Of a DNA stretch of 64,000 bases, positions 36,445 through 44,604 are shown one piece after another. Both the position numbers and the translations under genes were made by a program. Position 1 is the stretch's first letter, and each line of letters opens with the position of its first letter. The stretch is from Bacteroides sp. (GTDB lineage: Bacteria; Bacteroidota; Bacteroidia; Bacteroidales; Muribaculaceae): contig JAMPEM010000007.1 in assembly GCA_023665145.1 (NCBI GenBank), positions 28,532 to 92,531 of the forward strand, written 5' to 3'. The notes below the pieces were generated by a model. The model did not search any database. It was not told the origin of the DNA and saw only the letters and a list, made by a program, of their open reading frames with translations.

Positions 36445-37134
36445 TTAGTTTTTTTGCATCTGTTTCCTTGGTTTGAATGCATTCCAAAGGATATAAAGCA
36501 GACATATTGCCGCAAGTCCATATCCGGCCCATGTAAGATATTGATTATACTCCTCCACTTTATCAAAAAGTTGCTCCGGAGTAACAGTAAGCGAGAGGAG
36601 ATATCCGAGAGCTCCGAGAATGCAATTCCAAATAAGAGCACCGATGGTAGTAAAAATCGTAAATATCCAGATATTCATCCTTGAAATTCCGGCCGGAAGT
36701 GAAATCAACTGTCTGACGACGGGAATCAATCTCCCGATAAGAGTGGATAAAGCACCATGGTCATCAAAATATCGTTCAGCCTTGTCCACCTTCTGACGGT
36801 CAATCAAACACGCATGTGCGAAGCGGGTATCGGCAAAACGATATACAATCGGGCGTCCCACCCAAAGTGCGAGAAAATAATTAATATATGCACCGGCAAG
36901 AGCACCTAACGTAGCCATTAACACTACAATATATATATTCATTTCAGAGCCTGCTCCAGCATTGGTACACGCCAAATATGCAGCCGGTGGTACTACCAAT
37001 TCCGAAGGGAACGGAATAAAGCTGCTTTCTATGGTCATGAACAGGAATACGAACAGATAATTGGCATTGTTAATAAACCAATCAAAAAATTGATTAGCGT
37101 CAAATATTGAGAGAGTTATGAGATCTAAGGTCAT
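36445..37134 (-). CDS. DedA family membrane protein
   Basis: 229 residues with about five hydrophobic segments. The DedA/SNARE-associated signature is present: PFPSELVVPPAAYLA, FALWVGRPI-like YFLALWVGRPIVY, and RLIPVVRQLISLPAG. DedA proteins are inner-membrane lipid flippases or transporters important for membrane homeostasis. It lies between the DNA glycosylase-like gene and rpe in an apparent operon; the functional link is unclear. Confidence 0.9.
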   Translation of the reverse strand: MTLDLITLSIFDANQFFDWFINNANYLFVFLFMTIESSFIPFPSELVVPPAAYLACTNAGAGSEMNIYIVVLMATLGALAGAYINYFLALWVGRPIVYRFADTRFAHACLIDRQKVDKAERYFDDHGALSTLIGRLIPVVRQLISLPAGISRMNIWIFTIFTTIGALIWNCILGALGYLLSLTVTPEQLFDKVEEYNQYLTWAGYGLAAICLLYILWNAFKPRKQMQKN

Positions 37135-37184
37135 AATCTTTAAATTTTATAGTTTTAACAATCTCTTAATATTTAAATCTTTTA

Positions 37185-37808
37185 TCATTCAGCTGACAGC
37201 ACCCCGGTTTGCACAAACATTTTCTTATATGCCTCAGCTTTATTAGCAAGCGGCAAAGGGTAAGCTCTTGATGTTGAGGGCATTCTCCAATGGTATAATT
37301 TTCGGTGAATTCCCGTTTCCGCCGGATTGTAAAACTCTACGCAGCTGCCTGTAGGGGGCATCTTGCTGTTGGTCTGCGCAGCTATTATTGAAGCAGCTTT
37401 CTCTCCGGTGGTGACTACAGCTCTGCACTGCGGCAGAAGCTCAAGAGTGCCCTTCAAGTCTATTGGCTTGATTATCTCCAAATATTTGTCTGAAGCATTG
37501 TCTCTTGTCCTTATCACCTCCTTGCCGGTATCGCTCATTGCTATTCCTGCTTCAATCAGCAATCTTTTAATTCTGTCGAGAAGGAATGTCTTATTGGCCA
37601 CATCCACAAGTGCATCTTTATCGCTACAGAAAATTATACCCATCATCCGCCAGAAATCATTAATGAAATTGGGATAATAAAACTGCATTGACCACCTTTT
37701 TTGTTGTGGCGGAAATGTGCCGCAAATCAAAATCTTTGCATCAGCCGGAAGAAACGGTTGCAAAGGATGTTTCTCCGTGGGGACGGCTTTGTCAACGTCT
37801 GTTTTCAT
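37185..37808 (-). CDS. Uracil-DNA glycosylase family protein
   Basis: 207 residues. The opening motif ILICGTFPPQQKRWSMQFYYPNFINDFWRMMG and the late LYHWRMPSTSRAYPL resemble the Mug/UDG-like superfamily, where GxxPp and a C-terminal S-rich loop frame the active site. It probably excises damaged or mismatched bases. It begins 1 nt after the flavodiiron gene ends, so it is co-translated with an oxidative/nitrosative stress enzyme, which makes a stress-repair pairing plausible. Exact base specificity is not readable. Confidence 0.8.
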   Translation of the reverse strand: MKTDVDKAVPTEKHPLQPFLPADAKILICGTFPPQQKRWSMQFYYPNFINDFWRMMGIIFCSDKDALVDVANKTFLLDRIKRLLIEAGIAMSDTGKEVIRTRDNASDKYLEIIKPIDLKGTLELLPQCRAVVTTGEKAASIIAAQTNSKMPPTGSCVEFYNPAETGIHRKLYHWRMPSTSRAYPLPLANKAEAYKKMFVQTGVLSAE

Positions 37809-37809
37809 A

Positions 37810-39000
37810 TTAGAGGATAGTCTTTGCCACTTCGTCGCAAAGATGATTTATCTGAGCTTGGGTTTCTTCTGACATTGCTTGCTTAACGGAAATTTCAGCT
37901 ACAACAGGAAGCTTCATTCTCTCAGCATATTTCTTCATCTCAGGGAGTGCTCCTGCTGCCCATGTAAAACTGCCGACAAGCCCAAGCGTCTTATTCTTGA
38001 TTTCGCGAGACTCGAGGGCATCAAGCAATCCTCTTACCGGGGGGAAAATATTCATTTGATATGTGGCAGACGCTATTATTAATCCTTTGTATCGGAAACA
38101 ATCGCGTATCATATAGCTCAGTTCCGCATTGGCTGCATTATATAAGGTAATTTTTTTCAGACCACGATCGGCAAGACCTTCTGCAATTTTCTCTGCCACA
38201 TTTGCCGTGTTGCCATACATTGAACCATATACAATTACAACACCCGGATCACTTTCATAATTGGCCAATCGAGTGTATATATCAGATATTTTAGCAATGT
38301 CTTTACGCCACACCGGACCATGTGTGGGACAGAGAGTGGTGTATCTCAAGCCCTCAAGTTTTTTAACAGCCCGCATCACAAAATTACCGTATTTCCCCAC
38401 AATATTGGAATAATATCTGTAAGCTTCCCGGAGGTAAAGCGAAGTGTCCATATCTTCGTCTACCACAGCACCGTTAAGCGCACCAAATGTACCAAAGGCA
38501 TCACCGGAGAAAAGTAATTCATCCTCTACCAACCATGTCATCATAGTCTCCGGCCAATGCACCATCGGGGTAGTGATAAATCGCAATGTTTTTGACCCGA
38601 GATTGAGTTCTTCTCCATCCTTAATTTCGAGAAAGTGATTATCATCATCGATATGGTAAAACCCTTTCACCATACCGATTGTTAGTTTATTTCCCACTAT
38701 CTTCATTTCAGGAAATTCATCAAGCAGAATCGGGATAGCACCGGAATGGTCAGGCTCCATATGATTGACTATCAGATAGTCAATTTTAGCCTCTGAACCT
38801 ATATTTTTTCTTATATTAGCCAACAGGTCATCCACTTCAGTGATTTCCACTGCATCTATCAATGCAATTTTCTCATCAGCAATAAGATAGGAATTGTATG
38901 TAACACCATATGGAAGCGGCCACATCGATTCGAATTTATGAGTGACACGGTCATTTACACCCACATACATCACCTTATCACTTATTTTCCTTATATTCAT
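37810..39000 (-). CDS. Flavodiiron protein (FprA family A-type flavoprotein)
   Basis: 396 residues. The N-terminal metallo-beta-lactamase-like domain holds all diiron ligands: His80, Glu82, Asp84, His85, His148, Asp167 and His227. The C-terminal flavodoxin domain (about 250-396) has the FMN loop YGSMYGNTANVAE. These enzymes reduce O2 to water or NO to N2O and protect anaerobes. There is no rubredoxin fusion, so an external electron donor is needed. First gene of a four-gene operon (then glycosylase, dedA, rpe), with a consensus promoter upstream. Confidence 0.96.
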   Translation of the reverse strand: MNIRKISDKVMYVGVNDRVTHKFESMWPLPYGVTYNSYLIADEKIALIDAVEITEVDDLLANIRKNIGSEAKIDYLIVNHMEPDHSGAIPILLDEFPEMKIVGNKLTIGMVKGFYHIDDDNHFLEIKDGEELNLGSKTLRFITTPMVHWPETMMTWLVEDELLFSGDAFGTFGALNGAVVDEDMDTSLYLREAYRYYSNIVGKYGNFVMRAVKKLEGLRYTTLCPTHGPVWRKDIAKISDIYTRLANYESDPGVVIVYGSMYGNTANVAEKIAEGLADRGLKKITLYNAANAELSYMIRDCFRYKGLIIASATYQMNIFPPVRGLLDALESREIKNKTLGLVGSFTWAAGALPEMKKYAERMKLPVVAEISVKQAMSEETQAQINHLCDEVAKTIL

Positions 39001-39051
39001 AATGTTATATACATCTTAAATGATTATCAGCAGAAACTTTCTTTTCCACTT

Positions 39052-39083
39052 CAAAGTTACAAAAAAAACATCGTTCCGACAAA
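39052..39083 (-). promoter_or_regulatory. Promoter of the flavodiiron operon
   Basis: On the minus strand, TTTG (39083-39080), 20 nt, TAACTTTG (39059-39052): a full consensus match, 51 bp before the start at 39000. Confidence 0.75.
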
Positions 39084-39412
39084 TAATAAAAAAAACTTCC
39101 AAGACACTCAAGTCACAGAAGTTTTCAGGAAAATGTTCCTCACGCTTTCGTCATTTTCTAATCTTAATTAGCTACAAAAGAGGATTGATTAACTCCTTGC
39201 AGCGAGCAATACGCTCTTGCAAACTGACGAAGAAAGCCTAATGTACTGGATTTCGGAGATTTCATATCTTCGATTTTTAATGGTTGCTCAGCAGAGCATA
39301 CGGGGTAATTTTTCGTCATAGGCAGGGGGATTATATTCACCGGGTGTGTTCTACCCTCTTTTCAATTAAATAACGAAGAAGATTACCGATTATTGTATTT
39401 TTATAAAAAAAT

Positions 39413-39449
39413 TTATAGCGAAATTTCAAATTTTGGAATTTCACTATAA
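39413..39449 (-). terminator. Terminator of the RpoE-like sigma gene
   Basis: TTATAG-GAAATT-CAAA pairs with TTTG-AATTTC-CTATAA (two interior mismatches, one of them a wobble), then a run of T on the minus strand; 45 bp past the stop at 39495. Confidence 0.7.
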
Positions 39450-39494
39450 GTATATTAATGTAAGTGTATTTTGCAGGGCTATATCCTTTTCAAA

Positions 39495-40085
39495 TCAAAG
39501 AGTCAAGACAATGTCTCTCTCTTGTGCTATACGACGAAGATTAAGAATAGCATAGCGCATACGCCCCAGAGCGGTATTAATGCTGACACCTGTTTGGGTG
39601 GCAATCTCTTTAAATGACATATTGTTGTAATATCTCATTTTGAGAACTTCCTTCTGCAAGTCCGGCAATTCCTCAATCAAGAATTTCACATCGGCAGTAA
39701 TCTGGTTTGCAATCAGTTCGTCTTCGATGGTACGTTCACACAATTCCTTACGATTGAGAACATCCATCTCTTCAATATCTGTAGACTGTACATTCTCAGA
39801 TTTCTCCTGACGATAATAATCAATAATGAGATTGTGAGCTATACGAGATATCCATGCCGGGAATTTACCATTTTCAGTATATCTTCCTTGCTTTATTGTC
39901 AGGATAGCTTTAACAAAAGTTTCCTGAAAGATGTCGTTGGCAACATCTTCGTTTTTCACTACACGAAGGATATAGTTGAAGATACGAACCTGATGACGCT
40001 TCAGGAGTGTGTCGAATGCTTCATTATTGCCCTGCGCGTAAGCTTTCACCAATTCTTCGTCGGTGCGGCTTATGTATTTTACCAT
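39495..40085 (-). CDS. ECF-type RNA polymerase sigma factor (RpoE-like)
   Basis: 196 residues. Region 2: FDTLLKRHQVRIFNYILRVVKNEDVANDIFQETFVKAI and WISRIAHNLIIDYYR; region 4: ELPDLQKEVLKMRYYNNMSFKEIATQTGVSINTALGRMRYAILNLR, a standard helix-turn-helix. There is no adjacent anti-sigma gene. Own primary-type promoter at 40230-40261 with a roughly 140-nt leader. This is the second partnerless ECF sigma in the window; the two differ in sequence. It likely controls a stress or envelope response, but the regulon is not visible. Confidence 0.92.
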   Translation of the reverse strand: MVKYISRTDEELVKAYAQGNNEAFDTLLKRHQVRIFNYILRVVKNEDVANDIFQETFVKAILTIKQGRYTENGKFPAWISRIAHNLIIDYYRQEKSENVQSTDIEEMDVLNRKELCERTIEDELIANQITADVKFLIEELPDLQKEVLKMRYYNNMSFKEIATQTGVSINTALGRMRYAILNLRRIAQERDIVLTL

Positions 40086-40229
40086 TACTCTATTCCAGTT
40101 ATTAGTTGGGTAGATCTCGGTCTATAGGCAATTAATTTTGATGTTAATTAGTTGTAATTCTTTTTTTATAAGGCGTCTTTTGACTGTCTGTTTTGAGTTC
40201 GCGGGATTAAGACCCGTTCTTTCGGAATA

Positions 40230-40261
40230 CAAAGATAATACATTATTTAGCAAATTCCAAA
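40230..40261 (-). promoter_or_regulatory. Promoter of the RpoE-like sigma gene
   Basis: On the minus strand, TTTG (40261-40258), 20 nt, TATCTTTG (40237-40230): full consensus. The long leader to 40085 could carry regulation. Confidence 0.7.
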
Positions 40262-40337
40262 TAATGGAGCATAATAACGTATTAAATTATGTTAATAATA
40301 CAAGCGGATGGCTGAAGGATGATAGTTGAGAGATTTC

Positions 40338-41186
40338 TCAATCCTTTACGAACACCAGACGTGTCCACTGCTGCTCACCTTCCGAGCTTGTCCCCACAAA
40401 TGAAAGACCGCATTGCAATCCTTTTTCTCTTAATATCTGCACATCAGCAAGATAAAATCCACTCAGCACTATATTTCCACCTCTTTTCACTTTCGCAGAA
40501 TATGCGGAGAGGTCTTCAAGGATTATATTTCTATTTATATTTGCAAGAAGGAGGTCAGCATCAGGTAATTGTTCCAGTGATTGGGCATCACCGAGTATGA
40601 TATTAACATTGACATCATTCAGAGACATATTCTCGCAAGCATTTTCATATGCCGGAGGATCAATCTCTATACCATCCACTCTTTTTGCTCCCCGCATAGC
40701 TGCAAGCGCAGCCAGAATACCCGTTCCGGTACCCATATCTATTACACTTTTACCTTGCAAATCATTCTCAAGAAGATATTTCACCATCAGTCGGGTCGTG
40801 AAATGATGACCTGTACCGAAAGCCATTTTGGGATCTATCAGGATATCGTATTCAGCCTCCGGAATATCATTGTGAAATGTAGAGTGGATTACACATTTAT
40901 CTTCAATAACTATCGGTTTGAAGTAATTTTTTTCCCATTCTTCATTCCAGTCTTTTCCCTCAATAAACTCTCTCTTTACAGTCACTTTATTGGGCATCGG
41001 CATTTGTGCGACAATCTGATTGACCGCAGAGAGATTCCACAGGTCTTCCCTAATGTATGCAGTCATCCCTTCATTGTCGGGAACAAATGACTCATATCCC
41101 TCGTCAGCAAGATATGCAGCCAAGAGATCAGTGTAATCGGATGTACACTCTTCCACATCGAATCTTACAGAATAATAATCGTTCAT
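40338..41186 (-). CDS. prmA: Ribosomal protein L11 methyltransferase
   Basis: 282 residues. The N-terminal substrate-recognition domain is followed by a SAM-binding fold with VIDMGTGTGILAALAAMRGA, IEIDPPAYENACENM and the catalytic-loop LLANINRNIILEDL. The AFGTGHH motif ahead of motif I is diagnostic of PrmA. It trimethylates L11. It lies 61 bp after the small envelope-protein cluster on the same strand and may be read with it. Confidence 0.94.
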   Translation of the reverse strand: MNDYYSVRFDVEECTSDYTDLLAAYLADEGYESFVPDNEGMTAYIREDLWNLSAVNQIVAQMPMPNKVTVKREFIEGKDWNEEWEKNYFKPIVIEDKCVIHSTFHNDIPEAEYDILIDPKMAFGTGHHFTTRLMVKYLLENDLQGKSVIDMGTGTGILAALAAMRGAKRVDGIEIDPPAYENACENMSLNDVNVNIILGDAQSLEQLPDADLLLANINRNIILEDLSAYSAKVKRGGNIVLSGFYLADVQILREKGLQCGLSFVGTSSEGEQQWTRLVFVKD

Positions 41187-41247
41187 GTATCGGCTCTAAG
41201 GTTAGGTTGACAATTTATTGCAAATACCTTATTTTTCAAATAGATTC

Positions 41248-41562
41248 TTATTTTCGTCGAAAAAATTTAAAAACTTTTCTAATGGTGGAAAACGCAGAAA
41301 ATCCTATCAATGCATAATCCACATAGTTCAAGCCACCGAGTATTTTCGATGCAACACCACCTGCTTTGGCTAATGTCCCGGGTTTTTCGTTCAATCCGAA
41401 CACACCTCGTTTGCGTATTTTGGTGACCTGAGAAATAATCTTCTCTTTGGCAAATTCTCTTTGAAGAGCCGAAAGTGCTCTCTGATACCTAATTTCATCG
41501 AGTGTATATCCGTGGAATTGAACCGGCTCCTGATTATTGCTTTGTATTTGATTATTTTCCAT
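41248..41562 (-). CDS. Hypothetical small protein of the YtxH/holin-X cluster
   Basis: 104 residues. A charged N-terminal half contains a Gln/Asn-rich start and a helix (LDEIRYQRALSALQREFAKEK); a weakly hydrophobic C-terminal part (about 70-95, GLNYVDYALIGFSAFSTIRKV) ends in a basic FRRK. Four base pairs separate it from the upstream holin-X-like gene, so the two are coupled. No family recognised with certainty; Bacteroidales genomes commonly have such a gene in this context. Probably membrane-associated. Confidence 0.65.
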   Translation of the reverse strand: MENNQIQSNNQEPVQFHGYTLDEIRYQRALSALQREFAKEKIISQVTKIRKRGVFGLNEKPGTLAKAGGVASKILGGLNYVDYALIGFSAFSTIRKVFKFFRRK

Positions 41563-41566
41563 AGTG

Positions 41567-41917
41567 TTATTTTGATTTATCTATTATCAATCGAGTGATA
41601 AACCGTGCTATGGGATTAAGCACCAACGGACGGCGGAAAATCACAATCAGGATGCACAATATAATAAAGACACCTCCGACACAGGTGTAAGCTAAGGCAG
41701 GGCACAAGAAATCCTTGAATACTTCTACCAATGCGAATGAAAAGAGCACCAAAGCAATTGTAGAAATAAACATGCATACGGCACCCACTACAAGCGCACT
41801 CACCAATATGGTGAACTTTTCAGCGGCGGTAAGTTTCACATAATCCACTTGATTATGCCACCATTTTCTCGCCTCGACGTAAAGAAGGCGTACCTCGTCA
41901 GTCAGTTTGTCTTTCAT
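41567..41917 (-). CDS. Phage holin family / holin-X-like membrane protein
   Basis: 116 residues. A soluble amphipathic N-terminus (about 1-38) is followed by two strong membrane helices (about 33-60 and 68-92) and a short basic C-terminus. This is the holin-X (superfamily III, DUF1469/YqjE-like) layout. Despite the name, these are cellular stress or membrane-organising proteins in most genomes. Neighbouring YtxH genes fit a general envelope-stress cluster. Confidence 0.75.
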   Translation of the reverse strand: MKDKLTDEVRLLYVEARKWWHNQVDYVKLTAAEKFTILVSALVVGAVCMFISTIALVLFSFALVEVFKDFLCPALAYTCVGGVFIILCILIVIFRRPLVLNPIARFITRLIIDKSK

Positions 41918-41962
41918 GTCTGATTATGTTTTATATATCCCTCTCCCCTGCCGGAAAGGCAA

Positions 41963-41988
41963 ATCCCTTTTTATAAAGCAAAGGGGAT
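41963..41988 (-). other. Intercistronic hairpin between ytxH and holin-like genes
   Basis: ATCCCTTT pairs with AAAGGGGAT (one bulge) in the 119-bp gap, with a smaller GCC-ggaaa-GGC stem beside it. It may be a processing site or weak terminator. Confidence 0.35.
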
Positions 41989-42036
41989 GCGGCTTCGAGT
42001 CGACCCCCTCTGCTATTTATCTTTATATGCGACTGA

Positions 42037-42231
42037 TTACTGCTCTGTAGCAGCAAGTTCAGCTACGAGTTCATCTACATCTTCGTCGCTCAGACGGATG
42101 CCTTTCTTTTTGAGAAGTTTGCAGATTCTTGCACGTACTTCTTCACCTTTTTCCGGAGCGAACAACATTGCTGCTGCACAACCTACCACTGCTCCTCCGA
42201 GGAAGGCATATAAAATATTGAGTGATTTCAT
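42037..42231 (-). CDS. YtxH domain-containing protein (copy 1)
   Basis: 64 residues. A glycine-rich membrane helix (LNILYAFLGGAVVGCAAAMLFAPEKGEE) followed by a charged helix is the YtxH pattern. It is a close paralogue of the protein encoded just upstream (42252-42455): both have the layout hydrophobic-AxxLLLAPEKGE-charged-KKxGIxL. Function is unknown; YtxH proteins are general-stress envelope proteins in Firmicutes. Confidence 0.8.
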   Translation of the reverse strand: MKSLNILYAFLGGAVVGCAAAMLFAPEKGEEVRARICKLLKKKGIRLSDEDVDELVAELAATEQ

Positions 42232-42251
42232 TCTCTTTTCTGTTTTTGTGG

Positions 42252-42455
42252 TTAGAGATGTTTTTCTATTTGGTCTTCAATCTCGTCTACAAGTTCTTCC
42301 ATATCTCCTTTTTTCAGCTTGATACCTTTTTCTTTAAGGAGTTTGGCAATTTTTTTGCGAGTATGTTCGCCTTTTTCGGGGGCGAGAAGTAGTCCTACTG
42401 TAGCACCGGCTATTGCTCCACCGAGTACAGCGCAAATAATGTGAAGTGGTTTCAT
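42252..42455 (-). CDS. YtxH domain-containing protein (copy 2)
   Basis: 67 residues, tandem paralogue of the gene 20 bp downstream. The helix IICAVLGGAIAGATVGLLLAP precedes EKGEHTRKKIAKLLKEKGIKLKKGDMEELVDEIEDQI. It is probably the first gene of a run through 41248 and perhaps prmA. Two copies differing in charge (this one more basic) suggest divergence rather than recent duplication. Confidence 0.8.
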   Translation of the reverse strand: MKPLHIICAVLGGAIAGATVGLLLAPEKGEHTRKKIAKLLKEKGIKLKKGDMEELVDEIEDQIEKHL

Positions 42456-42581
42456 GTTTTTATATTTCTTTTAAATGTTTCTTACAATAACACTTCTTGG
42501 GTTAAAATCGTTCATTCCTATTTTTATATAGAATATGATATTTCAGATTCCGACGTTGCCCAAAGGAGTGTAGAATAATTG

Positions 42582-43130
42582 TTATCGTATTGCCACTGCA
42601 GGAATTTCGGCCATTTGCCGATAGGCCATCACACCTTGTTCGGATAGTTCAATCGTTGTCATGTCTCCCTGCGGTGTTATCATTTTGACGTGACGGGAAT
42701 CGATAAATGTCATCAAAGGGATATCACGTCCAGTCTCTGAGTCAGCATATGACCAAGTCTGCTCTTCAGTATTGAAATTGAGTCGCATACTTGATCCGTC
42801 CGGACAGTCTATGTCATAACCTTTACCATCACATTTCACCAGATAACGGCCATGGTCGGTATCTATGGCTTTAACAGACGCGCTCATCGGATTATTACCG
42901 CTCCAAAATTCTATTGAATTGATTACCAACAAATCGGCAAGTCCGGTCACTTCATATACAGGAAGCACCCAAAAGGCAAAGAAAACAAGCTCGTTAACGA
43001 ATTTATTACCTACTTGATTATTCCAAGTCAACACCTTATTTGTAAGAGCGAAACTGCCTATGCAGCTGCTTAGTGTCATACTTCCGGCAAGAATGGCTGC
43101 GAGCGCAGCTGTCAGATAAATCTTTTTCAT
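42582..43130 (-). CDS. DUF3332 domain-containing lipoprotein
   Basis: 182 residues. Lipoprotein signal with lipobox SSC near residue 23 (LAGSMTLSSC). The DUF3332 core is recognisable: GSFALTNKVLTWNNQVGNKFVNELVFFAFWVLPVYEVTGLADLLVINSIEFWSG, which includes a hydrophobic stretch. Envelope protein of unknown function, common in Bacteroidales. It precedes the YtxH cluster on the same strand with a 126-bp gap. Confidence 0.82.
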   Translation of the reverse strand: MKKIYLTAALAAILAGSMTLSSCIGSFALTNKVLTWNNQVGNKFVNELVFFAFWVLPVYEVTGLADLLVINSIEFWSGNNPMSASVKAIDTDHGRYLVKCDGKGYDIDCPDGSSMRLNFNTEEQTWSYADSETGRDIPLMTFIDSRHVKMITPQGDMTTIELSEQGVMAYRQMAEIPAVAIR

Positions 43131-43266
43131 TATTTTCGTTAGTTAGAAATATGTGGTAATGATAGGCATTAACGGGAATCTCTTTATATTATGCCCAAAT
43201 CCATTAACATTAATTTACATACAATCTTTTATTGATTATAACAACAAGTTTGTACTAAAGTTTTTA

Positions 43267-44442
43267 TCAATATTCAAAAATACCATATTCCGACTTTATG
43301 GTCAGAGCAGGTGCTCCCTCTTTTCTCTTCTCCACTCTTCCCACAATTTGAGCCTTTACTCCGAATTCTTCTGAGATTGCAATAACCTGTTGAGCATATT
43401 CAGTCGGTAGGTATATCTCAAATCGGTGACCACAATTAAACACTTTATACATCTCTTTCCAATCAGTGCCGCTTTGCTCTTGTATAAGACGGAAAAGTGG
43501 GGGAATCTCCATCATGTTGTCTTTGACCACCGCCAAACTTTCATCAAGGAAATGGAGAATTTTGGTCTGAGCCCCTCCGGAACAATGTATCATTCCATGA
43601 ATTTTGTATCGCATCTCATTGAGGACTTTGGCAATGACAGGTGCGTATGTACGTGTCGGAGAAAGCACCAACTTGCCGGCATCGACGGGTGTCCCTGCCA
43701 CGGCATCAGTAAGTCTGCACCCACCGGAATACTTCAACGAATCAGGAACAGCCGGATCACAGCTTTCAGGATATTTCTCAAGGAGATATTTTGAGAACAC
43801 ATCATGACGTGCGGAAGTCAATCCGTTACTCCCCATCCCGCCATTATATTCCGTTTCATAAACTGCTTGACCGCTTGATGATAAACCGACTATCACGTCA
43901 CCTTCACAAATATTTGCGTTGTCAATCACCTCGGAGCGTTTCATTCGGCACGTCACGGTGCTGTCTACAATAATTGTTCTGACAAGATCACCTACATCGG
44001 CTGTTTCACCTCCGGTGCTTACAATATTCACACCGTATTTACGCATTTCAGAGAGGAGTTCCTCTGTGCCGTTGATAATTGCAGAAATTACCTCTCCGGG
44101 AACAAGCATCTTATTACGCCCGATGGTGGAAGACAGAAGGATATTGTCTGTAGCGCCTACACAGAGAAGGTCATCAATGTTCATTATCAGAGCATCCTGA
44201 GCTATCCCCTTCCATACAGAAATGTCTCCGGTTTCTTTCCAATAAAGATATGCGAGTGACGATTTTGTTCCGGCACCGTCAGCATGCATTATATTGCAAT
44301 ATTCTGAATCTCCACAAAGCACATCCGGAATAATTTTACAGAAAGCTTTAGGGAATAAACCTTTATCTACATTTTTAATGGCGGCGTGTACCTCCTCTTT
44401 TGTAGCGGATACGCCTCTGAGGTCGTAGCGATTGTCTGTCAT
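43267..44442 (-). CDS. purM: Phosphoribosylformylglycinamidine cyclo-ligase (AIR synthase)
   Basis: 391 residues, longer than the roughly 345 of E. coli PurM but usual for Bacteroidetes. Motifs: DGAGTKSSLAYLYWKETGD, DALIMNIDDLLCVGA, GGETADVGDLVRT, GLSSSGQAVYETEYNGGMGSNGL and HGMIHCSGGAQTKI. It closes the imidazole ring in purine synthesis using ATP. It is monocistronic with its own promoter. Confidence 0.93.
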   Translation of the reverse strand: MTDNRYDLRGVSATKEEVHAAIKNVDKGLFPKAFCKIIPDVLCGDSEYCNIMHADGAGTKSSLAYLYWKETGDISVWKGIAQDALIMNIDDLLCVGATDNILLSSTIGRNKMLVPGEVISAIINGTEELLSEMRKYGVNIVSTGGETADVGDLVRTIIVDSTVTCRMKRSEVIDNANICEGDVIVGLSSSGQAVYETEYNGGMGSNGLTSARHDVFSKYLLEKYPESCDPAVPDSLKYSGGCRLTDAVAGTPVDAGKLVLSPTRTYAPVIAKVLNEMRYKIHGMIHCSGGAQTKILHFLDESLAVVKDNMMEIPPLFRLIQEQSGTDWKEMYKVFNCGHRFEIYLPTEYAQQVIAISEEFGVKAQIVGRVEKRKEGAPALTIKSEYGIFEY

Positions 44443-44489
44443 GGATAGAATGTGTCATGGATGCCTTGTTCAGGCTGTTAATTTTCTCA

Positions 44490-44521
44490 CAAAGGTACAC
44501 ATTTTTTTTTTAATGCGCAAT
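44490..44521 (-). promoter_or_regulatory. purM promoter
   Basis: On the minus strand, ATTG (44521-44518), 20 nt, TACCTTTG (44497-44490), 47 bp before the purM start. Confidence 0.65.
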
Positions 44522-44538
44522 ATTATGAACGTTGCCAT

Positions 44539-44584
44539 AGATATAAAATATGCAAACCTAAAGAGGTTTGCATATTTTATATCT
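44539..44584 (-). terminator. Terminator of the NlpC/P60 gene
   Basis: A perfect 21-bp stem (44539-44559 with 44564-44584) and AAAG loop, 20 bp past the stop at 44605. Confidence 0.85.
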
Positions 44585-44604
44585 GAATTATAGTTTCAAA
44601 TATA

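Larger units (their letters stand above)
39001..39494. other. Intergenic region with promoter, terminator and extra hairpins
   Basis: The 494-bp gap holds the flavodiiron promoter (39052-39083) and the terminator of the sigma gene (39413-39449). Between them are two more stems: TTGCA-gc-GAGC with GCTC-t-TGCAA (39197-39222) and TGCTC/GAGCA (39285-39298). No convincing gene was found; a small RNA in 39100-39400 is possible. Confidence 0.45.

Noticed and set aside
36414-36641. N-terminal extension of the rpe frame
   Set aside because: It overlaps the dedA gene in another frame, shows no rpe similarity, and the family starts at the ATG at 36413.
41567-41917. Holin-like gene as a sign of a prophage
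   Set aside because: No lysin, terminase, portal, capsid or integrase gene is nearby; the neighbours are chromosomal envelope genes and prmA.
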